Shown in pieces: positions 45,101 through 47,447 of a stretch of DNA of 64,000 nucleotides. Below the pieces are notes generated by a model, which saw only the letters and a list, made by a program, of their open reading frames with translations, did not search any database and was not told the origin of the DNA. Source of the stretch: Corticium candelabrum (taxonomy: Eukaryota; Porifera; Homoscleromorpha; Homosclerophorida; Plakinidae). Position 1 is the first letter of the stretch, and every line of letters begins with the position of its first letter. The position numbers were made by a program, and so were the translations under genes. Location of the stretch: positions 1,310,621 through 1,374,620 of the forward strand of contig NC_085098.1 in NCBI RefSeq assembly GCF_963422355.1, read 5' to 3'.

Positions 45101-47094
45101 GCCTCTTGTGTTCACTTTCACTTGTGGGGCCAGCAAACTAAAAACTCTTCTTAAACTGTTAACATCACTCTTTTTGAAAACATGAAAACAAGCTACAGCA
45201 TGACCATTTTTGGATCTGGTGTTGGATTTTTTGCTTTGCTGAGAGCATCCATCATGTGTCTATGTGGCAGCAGATTATGAAAGCTTTCAAAATTCGAAAG
45301 AATTTCATCTTCTTGGCCTTGGCTGAGAGAGCTTTTCTGAACAGTGACTTGATGACATTGATTTAGCGATATGTTATACAGATACCTGTATTGATATCAG
45401 TACAGTAGTAGTTACAGTAGCAGTAGTGGATCTTACATACGTATTTAGGATTGTACATACAAAATACGTATGATTTTTCCAATACACCATTTGTCGCAGT
45501 AGTAGTAATAATATACCATGTTTCTCAGTAGTAATAATAAGCAAATATATCAAACGTTTGAAAGAGTTGCATCCTCTTGCCTTCGGCTGAAAGTCACATG
45601 CTTCCCTGAACAGTGACTCGATGACATTGATTTATCTATTTGTTATTCAGATATACTGTTATTGATACCGTTACAGTTGAAGTTGCAGTAACAGTAGTGG
45701 ATCTTACATACATAGGTGTTTAGCATAGTACTGTAATAGTAGTTTTATTGTCAAATATACCATTTATCACAGTAAATATACAATTTTTTCAAAAGTATTT
45801 AATATTTTTAGGTATGAACCATAAGAAATGAGGTTTTGTGAAATTCAAGAGGCAAGTAACGTACTCTAGACATGTAGGGGTGAGCTGTCTCAGGAAGCGG
45901 GCTGTTACTTGGCTTTAGATAGATTTTGCAAGTAGTGCGCTTAAAAGTAAAATAGCATCTAATTTTGTAATTCTTTGCGACAATCCTATCCTGGTTTTCA
46001 GAAGGCTCATACGTGTATAACTTCAATTACTAAAATAGTTTCAGCTGTGAGCCATGAGAACCGGACTTTGTAAAAGTCACGAGATTTGGTGAGGAGCATA
46101 CTCAAAAGGTATAGGGGTTAACTGACTGTCGGTCTGCGGGCTATGTATGTGGCTGACTGACTGTCTGTCACACTCAGGACTATGCCATGCCCTCAATGCC
46201 GTCTAATGAATTAGCAGTATTTGCGATTTGTTGTAGATGGCAACCAGAGACAATGCACAAACTGCCAATCAGATCCACAAACGTTCATGAAAGAGTTTCT
46301 TACCAGAACAGTAATTCATGAGTGCAATTGCCCAGTCTTGTTGGAAATATAAACAGAACTTACCTGTCTGCAACTACTAATGCGAAATCAATTGCTTTCT
46401 TGGTTTAGGACAGTTATATGGGAATCTAACATTGCATAAGCATGAGTGATGTCTTGTGTATGGTAACTCTCGTTTATTTTTTAATAATTTATTTTTTATC
46501 ACATCACATCTGGTGTAGTTCCCTCATAGGGGCAACATAAAACACACGCACATGAAGACAAGTTATTATGTACTTTGATGACTACAAACTATTTATGGAC
46601 TTTGCAGTCACATGAAACGAGTCGCTTTCTATAGCTTTAGGTAGATTGTACAAGTAGCGCACTTAGAAGGAAATAGCATTTAGAGTCAGAATTCTTCGTG
46701 ACAATTCTATAGTGGGTTTTCAGAAGGCAAATAGCTGTGGAAGTGAGGGTGTAACACAGCTTCAATTACTAGTAACAATAGTAGTGATAACTAATAAAAT
46801 AATATATAATAATATGGTGGTGGTGGTTGTGATGGGTGATGGTGATGATCAATGATGGTGATAGTAATGATCGATGATGATCATGATTGATGGTGATGAT
46901 GATCGATGGTGATGACGATGGTGATCGATTACAATGATGATGTCGTATATTGAGTTATTGCTCTGTGTAGCTATGGTCTGGATACTTCTCATGATGGTGC
47001 TGGCAATGGAATGGATACCGAATATGATGAGGAAATTATGACAGAGCAAATGTGGAGAGATTTGCAACAATATGCAGATGACAAAAACAAGTAG
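6500..47094 (+). CDS. Gene B: 391-aa coiled-coil protein split by two giant introns
   Basis: Exons: 6500-6828, 6894-7176, 28883-29047, 29115-29231, 29326-29483 and 46971-47094 (TAG at 47092-47094). All have AG/GT borders, junction phases are 2, 0, 0, 0 and 2, and the sum is 1176 nt, an exact number of codons. The start (CCAATGG context) opens [20 protein letters not shown]. The protein is charged coiled coil throughout ([52 protein letters not shown]), with an acidic, soluble C-terminus ([20 protein letters not shown]). No signal peptide or membrane span is seen. I do not recognise the family; a cytoskeletal, ciliary or centrosomal scaffold is plausible from composition only. Small introns are 65-94 bp; the other two are 21.7 and 17.5 kb and full of mobile elements. 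Extra exons within the giant introns cannot be excluded. Confidence 0.7.
7301..7330 (+). repeat. Left terminal inverted repeat of the pogo-like element
   Basis: Thirty bases that match the reverse complement of 10466-10495 at 29 positions (C versus A at position 10). It is the presumed cleavage and end-recognition site. Confidence 0.93.
7331..8165 (+). other. 5' leader of the pogo-like element
   Basis: Non-coding sequence between the left TIR and the transposase start. It contains one subterminal copy of the TIR core (TCCTAATTGGGAACAG, about 7498-7513). No intron or upstream exon was recognised. Confidence 0.6.
8166..9563 (+). CDS. Pogo/Tigger-like DDE transposase, 465 aa
   Basis: Catalyses cut-and-paste transposition of the surrounding element. 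Domains: an N-terminal Psq/CENP-B-like helix-turn-helix (about residues 10-50, [19 protein letters not shown]), a second CENP-B-type DNA-binding half (about 62-135, with [20 protein letters not shown]), and a DDE_1 catalytic domain (about 175-400). The three catalytic aspartates are visible: D180 in NCDETGL, D291 in [10 protein letters not shown] and D327 in LQPLDVSVF, giving D-x110-D-x35-D, the spacing of pogo-type enzymes. The frame is uninterrupted to a TGA at 9561-9563; the PHD-finger segment follows in the same frame after that stop. All parts needed for catalysis appear intact, so activity is possible but unproven. Confidence 0.95.
   Translation: MAGERNSVRAYAPDTIKQAIEYVEVQGLSYRQASARAGCAATTLFKHKHQRVKYTSVGRPTALTPLEEKVIARCIISLGSFGHPPTRDMVGSVIKKYFDDSGMQNPFPSGFPGKKWWKNFFTRWPSLSERKPEHLTIQRAKAGSTEVVDKFFSNLEKILQEEGLLTLPYSELGRRLWNCDETGLCTSVTSKKVIVRKGQKDVYEIGTGSGRDNITVLACGSAIGECILPYVVYKAKTTNPSWMEGGPHGCMFSVSNSGWMESAQFSEWFIQMFLPATKLLRLTAPVVLLLDGHGSHVMLELVTEAAKQNTIIICLPPHTTHILQPLDVSVFKSVKHVWARLLKEFKSEKFEAVVSKRSFPSLLSQLWKESFFPEHLVSEFRATGIHPLNRSIIREDKLKPSEAYSGTSIEQPLSATPVTERVAGIFKKHFQTIQETKANVKGSRLQPGYYGEALTSEAAIERLKQ
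9567..9818 (+). CDS. PHD-finger segment downstream of the transposase, 83 aa
   Basis: A lysine/serine-rich start ([14 protein letters not shown]) leads to a PHD-type zinc finger: C-x2-C (CQGC), C-x2-C in [13 protein letters not shown] with the H-x2-C pair, and a final C-x2-C (CPEC). PHD fingers bind histone tails; in a transposon this could steer target choice or nuclear location. The frame is the same as the transposase and only one TGA (9561-9563) separates them, so the ancestral product was probably a single transposase-PHD protein. The ATG at 9567 may be fortuitous. Alternatives are stop-codon read-through or reinitiation. Confidence 0.75.
   Translation: MQKSKAKSKSKQQVKKTVAKSPHIDQSESTCQGCGAHYDKDTKQEQKNWIGCDKCWRWYHYHCANLSTYPDLEQLWMCPECSH
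9819..10465 (+). other. 3' untranslated part of the pogo-like element
   Basis: Non-coding sequence between the PHD frame and the right TIR. It carries an inverted subterminal repeat (GTTCCCAATTAGGGC, about 10259-10273) matching the TIR core. Confidence 0.6.
10466..10495 (-). repeat. Right terminal inverted repeat of the pogo-like element
   Basis: Reads GTAGGCGTTCCCAATTAGGC onward to CTTACCC on the plus strand; reverse complement of the left TIR with one mismatch, followed by TA. Confidence 0.93.
10526..11405. mobile_element. 880-bp TTAA-flanked non-autonomous DNA transposon
   Basis: The left end AGGTGCCCGCTCACAATTCA and the reverse complement of the right end (AGGTGCCCACTCACAATTCA) agree at 19 of 20 bases, and similarity continues more loosely to about 48 bp (both have CGCAGACACACCCAC-like words). 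TTAA precedes (10522-10525) and follows (11406-11409). TTAA duplications are made by piggyBac and Kolobok transposases. No transposase is encoded. Internal tandem duplications occur at about 11158-11231 (CTGCCGTGGCGGACAACAAC twice) and 11258-11296 (CATAGAACGTGGTGCACCC twice). Confidence 0.85.
11410..12082. other. Intronic sequence with a possible SINE-like scrap
   Basis: No gene is supported. At about 11955-11978 the sequence ACCCAGGAGTATGAATGAGTACC resembles the reverse complement of the core (GGTACTCATTTATACTCCTG) of the tRNA-like SINEs at 55690-56650, so a decayed SINE piece may lie here. Confidence 0.4.
12083..12158. repeat. Polypyrimidine (CCT/CTT)n tract
   Basis: A degenerate CTCCTCCTCC / CCCCTTCTCC tract of about 75 bp. 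Reading frames through it give Lys/Glu runs that are repeat artefacts. Confidence 0.9.
12268..13766 (-). pseudogene. Decayed RecQ-like DNA helicase gene
   Basis: On the minus strand, beginning at an ATG at 13766 ([20 protein letters not shown]), RecQ motifs follow in order: Walker A ([10 protein letters not shown]), motif II as DETH rather than DEAH, motif III (LTATAT), motif V/VI (TAAFGMGLD ... [11 protein letters not shown]) and a cysteine-containing zinc-binding segment ([20 protein letters not shown]). RecQ proteins are 3'-5' DNA helicases. Damage is clear: in-frame TAA and TGA before Walker A, frameshifts around 13350-13600 and further stops around 12960-13020. A 61-bp intron with GT/AG ends (13343-13283) survives, so this is a decayed gene copy and not a retrocopy. 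It is nested in gene B intron 2. RecQ-like copies are numerous in some invertebrates and may ride on mobile elements. Confidence 0.8.
13883..13922. repeat. Short hairpin, 9-bp perfect stem
   Basis: CCAGACCTT at 13883-13891 is complementary to AAGGTCTGG at 13914-13922, with a GC-rich loop (CCCGTCCTCGCATACG). It lies just upstream of the RecQ pseudogene start and could be the remnant of a small foldback element. Confidence 0.5.
14201..14287. repeat. (GT)n microsatellite, 87 bp
   Basis: An uninterrupted GT tract immediately 5' (plus strand) of the LINE/SINE block. Confidence 0.97.
14372..14655 (-). mobile_element. SINE copy S1, 5'-truncated
   Basis: Body and 3' end of the SINE family (CTCCATAATAGGCAAGTGG at the 3' side through CGACTGAAAC at 14646-14655). 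The tRNA-like head is missing; the truncation joins directly to TTATTATAATG, the 3' end of LINE L1. Confidence 0.85.
14656..16190 (-). mobile_element. LINE copy L1, 5'-truncated 3' portion (1.5 kb)
   Basis: Same family as L3 with a few percent divergence. It covers the post-RT region, the CCHC-like segment ([18 protein letters not shown]) and the start of the restriction-like endonuclease. At about 15116-15118 a TGG codon of L3 (Trp in MMWDTT) is TGA, so the endonuclease is cut off. The copy starts within the segment after the RT core and joins SINE S2 at a CATTATGTG junction. Confidence 0.88.
16192..16484 (-). mobile_element. SINE copy S2, 5'-truncated
   Basis: SINE 3' end (TATGTGTGTCGCTATGCCCC) and body, ending at ATAGTCTCAT; the tRNA head is absent and replaced by a TTA run (16485-16524). 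Confidence 0.85.
16485..16524. repeat. (TTA)n microsatellite = LINE L2 tail
   Basis: Thirteen or so TTA triplets. On the minus strand this is the (TAA)n tail of LINE L2, whose 3' end (TGTGTCGTGTTCAACC on the plus strand) follows at once. Confidence 0.95.
16525..16774 (-). mobile_element. LINE copy L2, extreme 3' fragment (250 bp)
   Basis: Only the last 250 bp of the LINE (CAACCAGATTAGTCTGG through AAAGCTCCCAAGACCACCGG). It is 5'-truncated directly onto the 3' end of SINE S3. Confidence 0.85.
16775..17192 (-). mobile_element. SINE copy S3, full length
   Basis: Minus strand: tRNA-like head at about 17192-17115 with A box (TGGCTTAGTGGTTAG) and a B-box-like word slightly mutated here, followed by about 340 bp of unrelated body and a 3' end CGTAACGACAC-type terminus. 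Pol III would be expected to transcribe such an element from the internal boxes. Confidence 0.85.
17193..17609 (-). mobile_element. SINE copy S4, near full length
   Basis: tRNA-like head beginning CGCCGTGGCTTAGTGGTTAG (five head bases lost) with B box GGTTCAAACCC, then the SINE body and 3' end next to S3. It receives the TAA-tailed 3' end of LINE L3 at 17610-17616. Confidence 0.88.
17713..20517 (-). CDS. LINE L3 reverse transcriptase-endonuclease, main open part (934 codons)
   Basis: Target-primed reverse transcription enzyme. The RT domain spans about residues 190-470: fingers with [18 protein letters not shown], palm motif A ([12 protein letters not shown]), motif B-like [16 protein letters not shown] and catalytic YMDD at residues 403-406. 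A thumb/linker ([20 protein letters not shown]) follows, then a CCHC knuckle ([18 protein letters not shown], about 746-763) and the restriction-like endonuclease with RPDIC (D832) and LLIDISCP (about D848). The frame continues upstream: the segment 20533-21585 is in the same frame and only one TGA (20533-20535) intervenes, so residue 1 here (ATG at 20517) is not the native start. Catalytic motifs look intact. Confidence 0.93.
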   Translation of the reverse strand: MEILTLRRAISLLLEVRKGSSGIRMLHELRRLRHRLGISCSESCEVSINRLKMELKSKVERTRRLEKNRKRLRQNGLFQRDAGRFYRELDKQTIRVTSPPSESEIEQYWGGILETEVHHNESAFWLRRQTDDETHRKDEQQWLPISDNEVTSCLKRMGNWKSPGPDKVYGFWVKCITCLHTDLTRNYNLLVQNPDSVPDWLSQGITTLIPKNDKTDQAKNYRPITCLSVFYKTLTSVIRQRIAGHLDQRNLMAPEQKGCRQRSFGAKDQLLINKLLTEDCRTRHKSLSMAWVDYQKAYDSVPHSWLLQCLQLHKISPVLCGFLSRVMKSWRTSMVLSCGNSTIKTRLMQIRRGIFQGDSLSPLLFCVALNPLSKELNRTGYGYRMTTGHGETAKRQLISHLLYMDDLKLYGRNSDQLDGLLHTVRTFSDDIQMKFGLDKCAVAHFVNGRLSGHNSGVTVGKTDTINCLEPGQVYKYLGVDESNGIQHSMMRERLRREYFCRVKVVLRTELYGRNKILAINGFALPVLTYGFGVIHWGCTDLQQLDRRTRKLLSMYGVHHPAADVDRLDAPCSDGGRGLQQIESTYQSCTCIVRLNCYLADSSDPFMQMIQECDSGKSSHSIKHMACRFTAQLRRSLASDNKSQSLHRNASISVEGGFEQAPETDARHYRTCCSSLRVRSWSGKPMHRQYRCLTEQPPVDMKETYGWLKAANLPAATERLVVAAQDQALRTQYYERKILHRDVSPTCRMCSVGLETVDHIVAGCSALAPTDYTDRHNQVASIIHWDVCRHFGAPVKSRWYWHHPDRLVETDDITMMWDTTIPTARRIKANRPDICLRNRKTNNCLLIDISCPTDGNIGKKHAEKLAKYSDLRVEISRMWHCRTLVVPVVLGALGTVHAGIAQWLDIIPGHHNLQHLQKTVLLGSTRILRKVMSSF
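20533..21585 (-). CDS. LINE L3 N-terminal segment (Myb-like DNA-binding start), separated by one stop
   Basis: In frame with the RT segment. Near its start it encodes [20 protein letters not shown] followed by [15 protein letters not shown] and [12 protein letters not shown], the Myb/SANT-like beginning common to many RLE LINEs; the rest is a Ser/Asp-rich linker. It is closed upstream by TAG at 21586-21588, and a TTG, not ATG, is the first possible codon, so the true start lies upstream in another frame (a frameshift near 21545-21580) or is lost. It ends at TGA 20533-20535, likely a CGA-to-TGA change, because the next codons are AGA CGA AGG. Confidence 0.8.
   Translation of the reverse strand, partial: QILCSANRNGNATRRRKWTRQMNREVMFCYYYVMLSCKFSAFRKPMHQLWCERNPSLTDVSEQRLADQKRYLLTSGSLTESELEEIKREAAQDGKPVSGLLSVTTDVCLGVQMSALDVVSALSADGSVVTPLLGNVSPCMASVRMAPAARGGKPVVSMMQEDHEFANHLEDGSLVQSVTVLSKDCSSARDSGDILSVDDTLDSVQCSAVGESPSPCDSVSSDLMTTHPSIASRLERMETSSSQLSPDCCQTEDGLSLDCDAAVDPVLRREFLEELQKVRQIPICERQCLPRIFVNSGTLKLIGDLNTIISSLKDEPDMSEISYLVYSAASLVSKRRGLKTTKSTNSQTPT
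21841..22544 (-). mobile_element. LINE copy L4, 5'-truncated 3' portion (0.7 kb)
   Basis: Begins on the plus strand with TTATGTGTCGTGCTCAACC (the LINE 3' end) and is open on the minus strand across the CCHC and endonuclease region (about 188 codons, 22503-21940) without stops. It is truncated directly at a TTA run (22545-22586). Very similar to L3. Confidence 0.88.
22545..22586. repeat. (TTA)n microsatellite = SINE S5 tail
   Basis: About 14 TTA triplets between truncated LINE L4 and the 3' end of SINE S5; on the minus strand it is the (TAA)n tail of S5. Confidence 0.95.
22587..22998 (-). mobile_element. SINE copy S5, full length
   Basis: Minus strand: head GTCACCGCCGTGGCTTAGTG, B box GGTTCAAACCC at about 22934-22944, body and 3' end CATAACGACAC followed by (TAA)n. 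About 412 bp. Confidence 0.9.
23015..23439 (-). mobile_element. SINE copy S6, full length
   Basis: As S5, with a short TAA run (22999-23014) as its tail and its head (GTCACCGTCGTGGCTTAGTG) next to S7. A local ten-base duplication (CTGAAACGACTGAAACGAG) lies at about 23281-23299. In the B box one base differs (GGTACAAACCC). Confidence 0.9.
23440..23861 (-). mobile_element. SINE copy S7, full length
   Basis: Head AGTCACCGCCGTGGCTTAGT at its 5' side receives the 3' end of LINE L5; its own 3' end abuts the head of S6 through TTAT. The A and B boxes are readable. Confidence 0.9.
23862..24205 (-). mobile_element. LINE copy L5, 3' fragment (0.34 kb)
   Basis: LINE 3' end (TGTGTCGTGCTCAACCAGAT) through the segment encoding the end of the endonuclease; a 10-base deletion relative to L3 is seen at about 24112. 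It is 5'-truncated at GTTGCCATTATTATG onto a SINE stub (24206-24228). Confidence 0.87.
24229..24648 (-). mobile_element. SINE copy S8, full length
   Basis: Complete head (GTCACCGCCGTGGCTTAGTG), B box, body with a 9-base deletion in the GAACGTCA...ACGGACCG part, and a 3' end (GCAACACATAATAA). It lies between S9 and the 23-bp SINE stub. Confidence 0.9.
24651..25053 (-). mobile_element. SINE copy S9, head partly lost
   Basis: Body and 3' end with TAA tail (24650-24665). The tRNA-like head is cut at ACAATGGCTACCACTCC, where a TTA run (25054-25097) begins; the A box is gone while the B box remains. Confidence 0.88.
25054..25097. repeat. (TTA)n microsatellite bounding the block
   Basis: About 14 TTA triplets at the outer 5' side (minus strand) of the LINE/SINE block. 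It may be the remnant of the original target microsatellite. Confidence 0.95.
26544..28279. mobile_element. Possible old DNA element with CAGTGCTCGAA ends
   Basis: CAGTGCTCGAA at 26544-26554 is matched in reverse complement by TTCGAGCACTG at 28269-28279. Both flanks contain a CACC(T/C)A-like word, which could be a decayed target duplication. No coding capacity is seen. The support is only the 11-bp ends, so this is tentative. Confidence 0.3.
26587..26639. repeat. 53-bp palindrome
   Basis: The half ACGTAGCCAGCCCCTCCCCT TTTGAT and its near-perfect inverted partner ATCAAAAG TGGGAGAGGCTAGCTACGT meet at GATATC without a loop. Two or three mismatches. It could extrude a hairpin or be a tiny foldback element. 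Confidence 0.8.
28319..28348. repeat. (GAT)n microsatellite
   Basis: Nine to ten ATG/GAT triplets without interruption. Confidence 0.95.
29484..30371. other. Start of gene B intron 5, nothing recognised
   Basis: Begins with the donor GTAAGC. No coding or repeat similarity was seen apart from general AT-richness. Confidence 0.5.
30372..30690 (+). repeat. Dispersed repeat R, copy
   Basis: Shares TTTTGCTTTGCTGAGAGC, GAACAGTG, TTGTTATACAGATAC and GTAATAGTAGT...TTTTATTGTCAAATATACCATTT with 45228-45460 and 45540-45790 in the same order. No coding capacity; the repeat type is unknown. Confidence 0.7.
30691..31506. other. Intronic, nothing recognised
   Basis: No domain or clear repeat was found between repeat R and the pogo deletion derivative. 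The word GTTGACTGAGTA(C/A)TGGTTC(T/C)AGCAGATGAAT occurs twice (about 30747 and 31478), so a short local duplication is present. Confidence 0.45.
31509..32087 (-). mobile_element. 579-bp pogo-like deletion derivative
   Basis: Terminal inverted repeats CCGTAAAACCA...TGGTTTTACGG lie inside TA (31507-31508 and 32088-32089), and similarity of the ends continues loosely for about 45 bp (both have ATTGTGCG). Inside is a short minus-strand frame with the DNA-binding part of a transposase and no DDE domain. It thus looks like a non-autonomous internal deletion product of a family distinct from 7301-10495 (the TIRs differ). Confidence 0.8.
31575..31940 (-). CDS. Truncated transposase: DNA-binding N-terminus only
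   Basis: The 121-aa frame contains a basic stretch (AKRRKTT) and a helix-turn-helix ([20 protein letters not shown] then [13 protein letters not shown]) like the N-terminal domain of pogo/Tigger transposases and of CENP-B-like proteins. The catalytic domain is absent. If expressed, it could bind TIRs and compete with the full transposase; that is conjecture. Confidence 0.65.
   Translation of the reverse strand: MSIRDFFQCIMPKGKGIFVPVPFNAEEEAVNDAVGDKANDLLATAKRRKTTSQHAYSEEVRAAIGKYTAHHGPAAAVRHFTRQLRWNVPESTVRKFRDLYKVELQHHECAWLPIAQFKTAQ
32090..33149. other. Intronic; possible decayed upstream end of RT copy A
   Basis: A short open stretch at 32602-32898 has no recognised domain. Positions 32940-33150 might be the decayed upstream part of the retroelement copy beginning at about 33150, but I cannot align it with confidence. 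Confidence 0.35.
33150..34285 (+). pseudogene. RT-nuclease retroelement, copy A (RT domain)
   Basis: Begins with [13 protein letters not shown], then an RT core open for about 190 codons (33375-33947): motif A ([14 protein letters not shown]), motif B region ([15 protein letters not shown]) and the catalytic box, here YAGD, where family members have YADD, so one catalytic Asp is lost. A thumb-like segment ([22 protein letters not shown]) follows after a frameshift at about 33950-34003. Stops at about 33205 and 33350 interrupt the 5' part. I know the family as RT proteins frequent in sponge and cnidarian genomes but cannot name its clade. Confidence 0.75.
34286..34870 (+). pseudogene. RT-nuclease retroelement, copy B (5' RT part)
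   Basis: Contains, in changing frames, [15 protein letters not shown], a [24 protein letters not shown] segment, [27 protein letters not shown] and NATNAF (motif A). It is in tandem with copy A and truncated after motif A. Several frameshifts and stops. Confidence 0.7.
34871..35225. other. Nothing recognised
   Basis: Non-coding sequence between RT copy B and the first foldback element; no domain was found. Confidence 0.4.
35226..35366. mobile_element. Foldback element, 141 bp
   Basis: ATTACATGGGTATGTGGTGT...TTTATGGCATTAT on the left is the reverse complement of ATAAATGCCATAAACACCAGCTACCCATGTAAT on the right, with a GC-richer, itself partly palindromic centre (CCTCGGCCTCAGGGC / CCTCGCCTCC). 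Consistent with a MITE; target duplication unclear. Confidence 0.75.
35494..35632. mobile_element. Foldback element, 139 bp
   Basis: GGTTATAGACC(A)CTGGCAA...GTATAAACGAAATACACC on the left pairs with GGTGTATTCATTTATACACTTGCCAGAAGGTCTATAACC on the right. The centre holds CCCACGAG and GCCCGAGTGCTAACGAGCTGGG. MITE-like. Confidence 0.75.
35650..36240 (+). pseudogene. Crypton-like tyrosine recombinase fragment (KIAA1958/ZMYM-type)
   Basis: From about 35890 the plus strand encodes [13 protein letters not shown], then [20 protein letters not shown] and PPSTM, the N-terminal SAM-like part of the Crypton-derived recombinase module found in KIAA1958, QRICH1 and ZMYM proteins (tyrosine recombinases acting through a covalent intermediate). 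After a stop at 36082-36084 and a shift it continues [20 protein letters not shown], also expected. The catalytic R...HxxR-Y part is missing. The upstream frame from 35673 ([20 protein letters not shown]) may be its N-terminus. A dead fragment. Confidence 0.65.
36425..36885 (+). pseudogene. RT-nuclease retroelement, copy D (RT/thumb piece)
   Basis: QGDPLAMSV (motif B), then [13 protein letters not shown] text after a shift, [11 protein letters not shown] and a [23 protein letters not shown] segment follow in the order seen in copy A. Multiple stops. Confidence 0.65.
36886..38015 (+). pseudogene. RT-nuclease retroelement, copy E
   Basis: Decayed pieces in order: HAFNSLN (motif A), [28 protein letters not shown] (motif B), GDPTGVGS in place of the YADD box region, [14 protein letters not shown] thumb remnants and a C-terminal zinc-like segment ([46 protein letters not shown]). 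Many stops and frameshifts. Confidence 0.65.
37990..39240 (+). pseudogene. RT-nuclease retroelement, copy F (N-terminal part), split by a TTAA element
   Basis: The 5' piece (about 37990-38441) carries [20 protein letters not shown], then after a shift [20 protein letters not shown] and [16 protein letters not shown], the N-terminal region of the family. The 3' piece resumes at 39082 with [15 protein letters not shown], the text expected directly after it. The 636 bp between (38442-39077) is a separate insertion. Confidence 0.65.
38442..39077. mobile_element. 636-bp TTAA-type element inserted in RT copy F
   Basis: Ends AGGAACATTCCGTCGTTTAG and (reverse complement of the right end) AGGCACACTCTGTCGTTTAG; the match continues through CGCTATGCCC and AAACTTGATTGCATA. 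Flanks are TTAG (38438-38441, one change from TTAA) and TTAA (39078-39081). Because it splits a recognisable protein-coding sequence, its borders are confirmed independently. No transposase is encoded. Confidence 0.78.
39241..39889. other. Nothing clearly recognised
   Basis: Between RT copies F and G. Contains a repeated AACCCGGATG word (about 39489 and 39516) and no domain. Confidence 0.4.
39890..41998 (+). pseudogene. RT-nuclease retroelement, copy G, near full length from RT on
   Basis: In order, with many shifts: [20 protein letters not shown], a [23 protein letters not shown] segment, [20 protein letters not shown] (motif A region), [16 protein letters not shown], the C-terminal [15 protein letters not shown] segment, [15 protein letters not shown] (nuclease region), [18 protein letters not shown] (a D-x-R/V strand typical of restriction-like nucleases) and a final [20 protein letters not shown] ... 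[10 protein letters not shown]. It ends with TAG at 41996-41998. Confidence 0.72.
42087..42153. repeat. (AT)n microsatellite
   Basis: About 33 AT dinucleotides without interruption, between two opposed retroelement remnants. Confidence 0.97.
42203..43343 (-). pseudogene. Second RT-nuclease retroelement family, C-terminal part
   Basis: Minus strand. The upstream part (43343-42829, two frames) has [21 protein letters not shown] / [23 protein letters not shown]. The downstream part (42814-42203, 203 codons open) has [10 protein letters not shown], a zinc-like C-x-C...H...C segment ([18 protein letters not shown]), [12 protein letters not shown], then [20 protein letters not shown] (a PD...D-type nuclease signature) and [18 protein letters not shown]. 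This is related to, but distinct from, the plus-strand family here (copies A-H). At least one frameshift separates the parts, and no RT core lies upstream. Confidence 0.72.
43344..43700. other. Nothing recognised
   Basis: AT-rich sequence; pieces such as TATTTTGACAATATAACTACTA (about 43559) resemble the end of repeat R in reverse. Confidence 0.35.
43701..43880 (+). pseudogene. RT-nuclease retroelement, copy H (zinc segment)
   Basis: Encodes, with a stop or shift, [20 protein letters not shown], then [20 protein letters not shown], the conserved C-terminal segment of the plus-strand family. It breaks off at about 43880; a later part of what may be the same copy resumes at about 44760. Confidence 0.65.
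43881..44759. other. Insertion or unrecognised sequence within RT copy H
   Basis: The word AAATAATGCCCATG occurs at both about 43901 and 44357 in the same orientation and may bound a duplicated or inserted segment. No coding support. Confidence 0.35.
44760..45140 (+). pseudogene. RT-nuclease retroelement, copy H, nuclease part
   Basis: [20 protein letters not shown], then [26 protein letters not shown] (the putative nuclease core; a Phe-Asp-Val strand expected in the family is changed to IHV) and, after a shift, [20 protein letters not shown]. Ends at about 45140 without the terminal segment seen in copy G. Confidence 0.68.
45228..45460 (+). repeat. Dispersed repeat R, copy
   Basis: Similar to 30372-30690: TTTTGCTTTGCTGAGAGC, GTGTCTATGTGGCAGCAGAT, GTTATACAGATACC, CAGTAGTGGATCTTACATAC. 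Confidence 0.7.
45540..45790 (+). repeat. Dispersed repeat R, copy
   Basis: Starts at AAACGTTTGAAAGAGTTGCA and carries CATCCTCTTG, GAACAGTGACTCGATGACAT and CAGTAGTGGATCTTACATAC, like the neighbouring copy, and ends with TATTGTCAAATATACCATTT. Confidence 0.7.
45790..46370 (+). repeat. Dispersed repeat Q, copy 1
   Basis: GAGCCATGAGAACCGGACTTTGTAAA through CAATTGCCCAGTCTTG and AACAGAACTTACCTG is repeated at 47448-47770. The preceding part (TTTAGATAGATTTTGCAAGTA ... CTTCAATTACTA) recurs at about 46630-46780. Non-coding. Confidence 0.7.
46813..46943. repeat. Degenerate GAT/GGT trinucleotide tract
   Basis: GGTGGTGGTGGTTGTGATGG followed by irregular GATGAT/GATCGATG triplets for about 130 bp, 27 bp upstream of the last gene B exon. 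Confidence 0.85.
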
Positions 47095-47447
47095 ATGTAA
47101 ATTGCTGCAAGAGTTTGAGAAAACCTCTTGTTGGTTGTAGTGGCTGCCAGAGTTGGGAAATCACTGTCAGTAGGTTTCTTGGTAGTTTTGTCCTATTTTG
47201 CTACAGTCAATGTAAGTATGTTAGTGTGTTGAAGTTAGTATGATTGAATGACTACATTATCTAGTCAGCCTGCTTGCTTTTGTTTGAGACAATGTAATAT
47301 CTTTGTCACTGCAGCAAACATTTGTGCCTTTTGATGTGATTGTGGATGATTCAATTAACAGCATACGCGCGTAGATATTAAGCGTTTAAAGTTTGGTTTA
47401 CAAAATTACACTACATCAGCCATGATCATGTGGTACACATTGCACAT

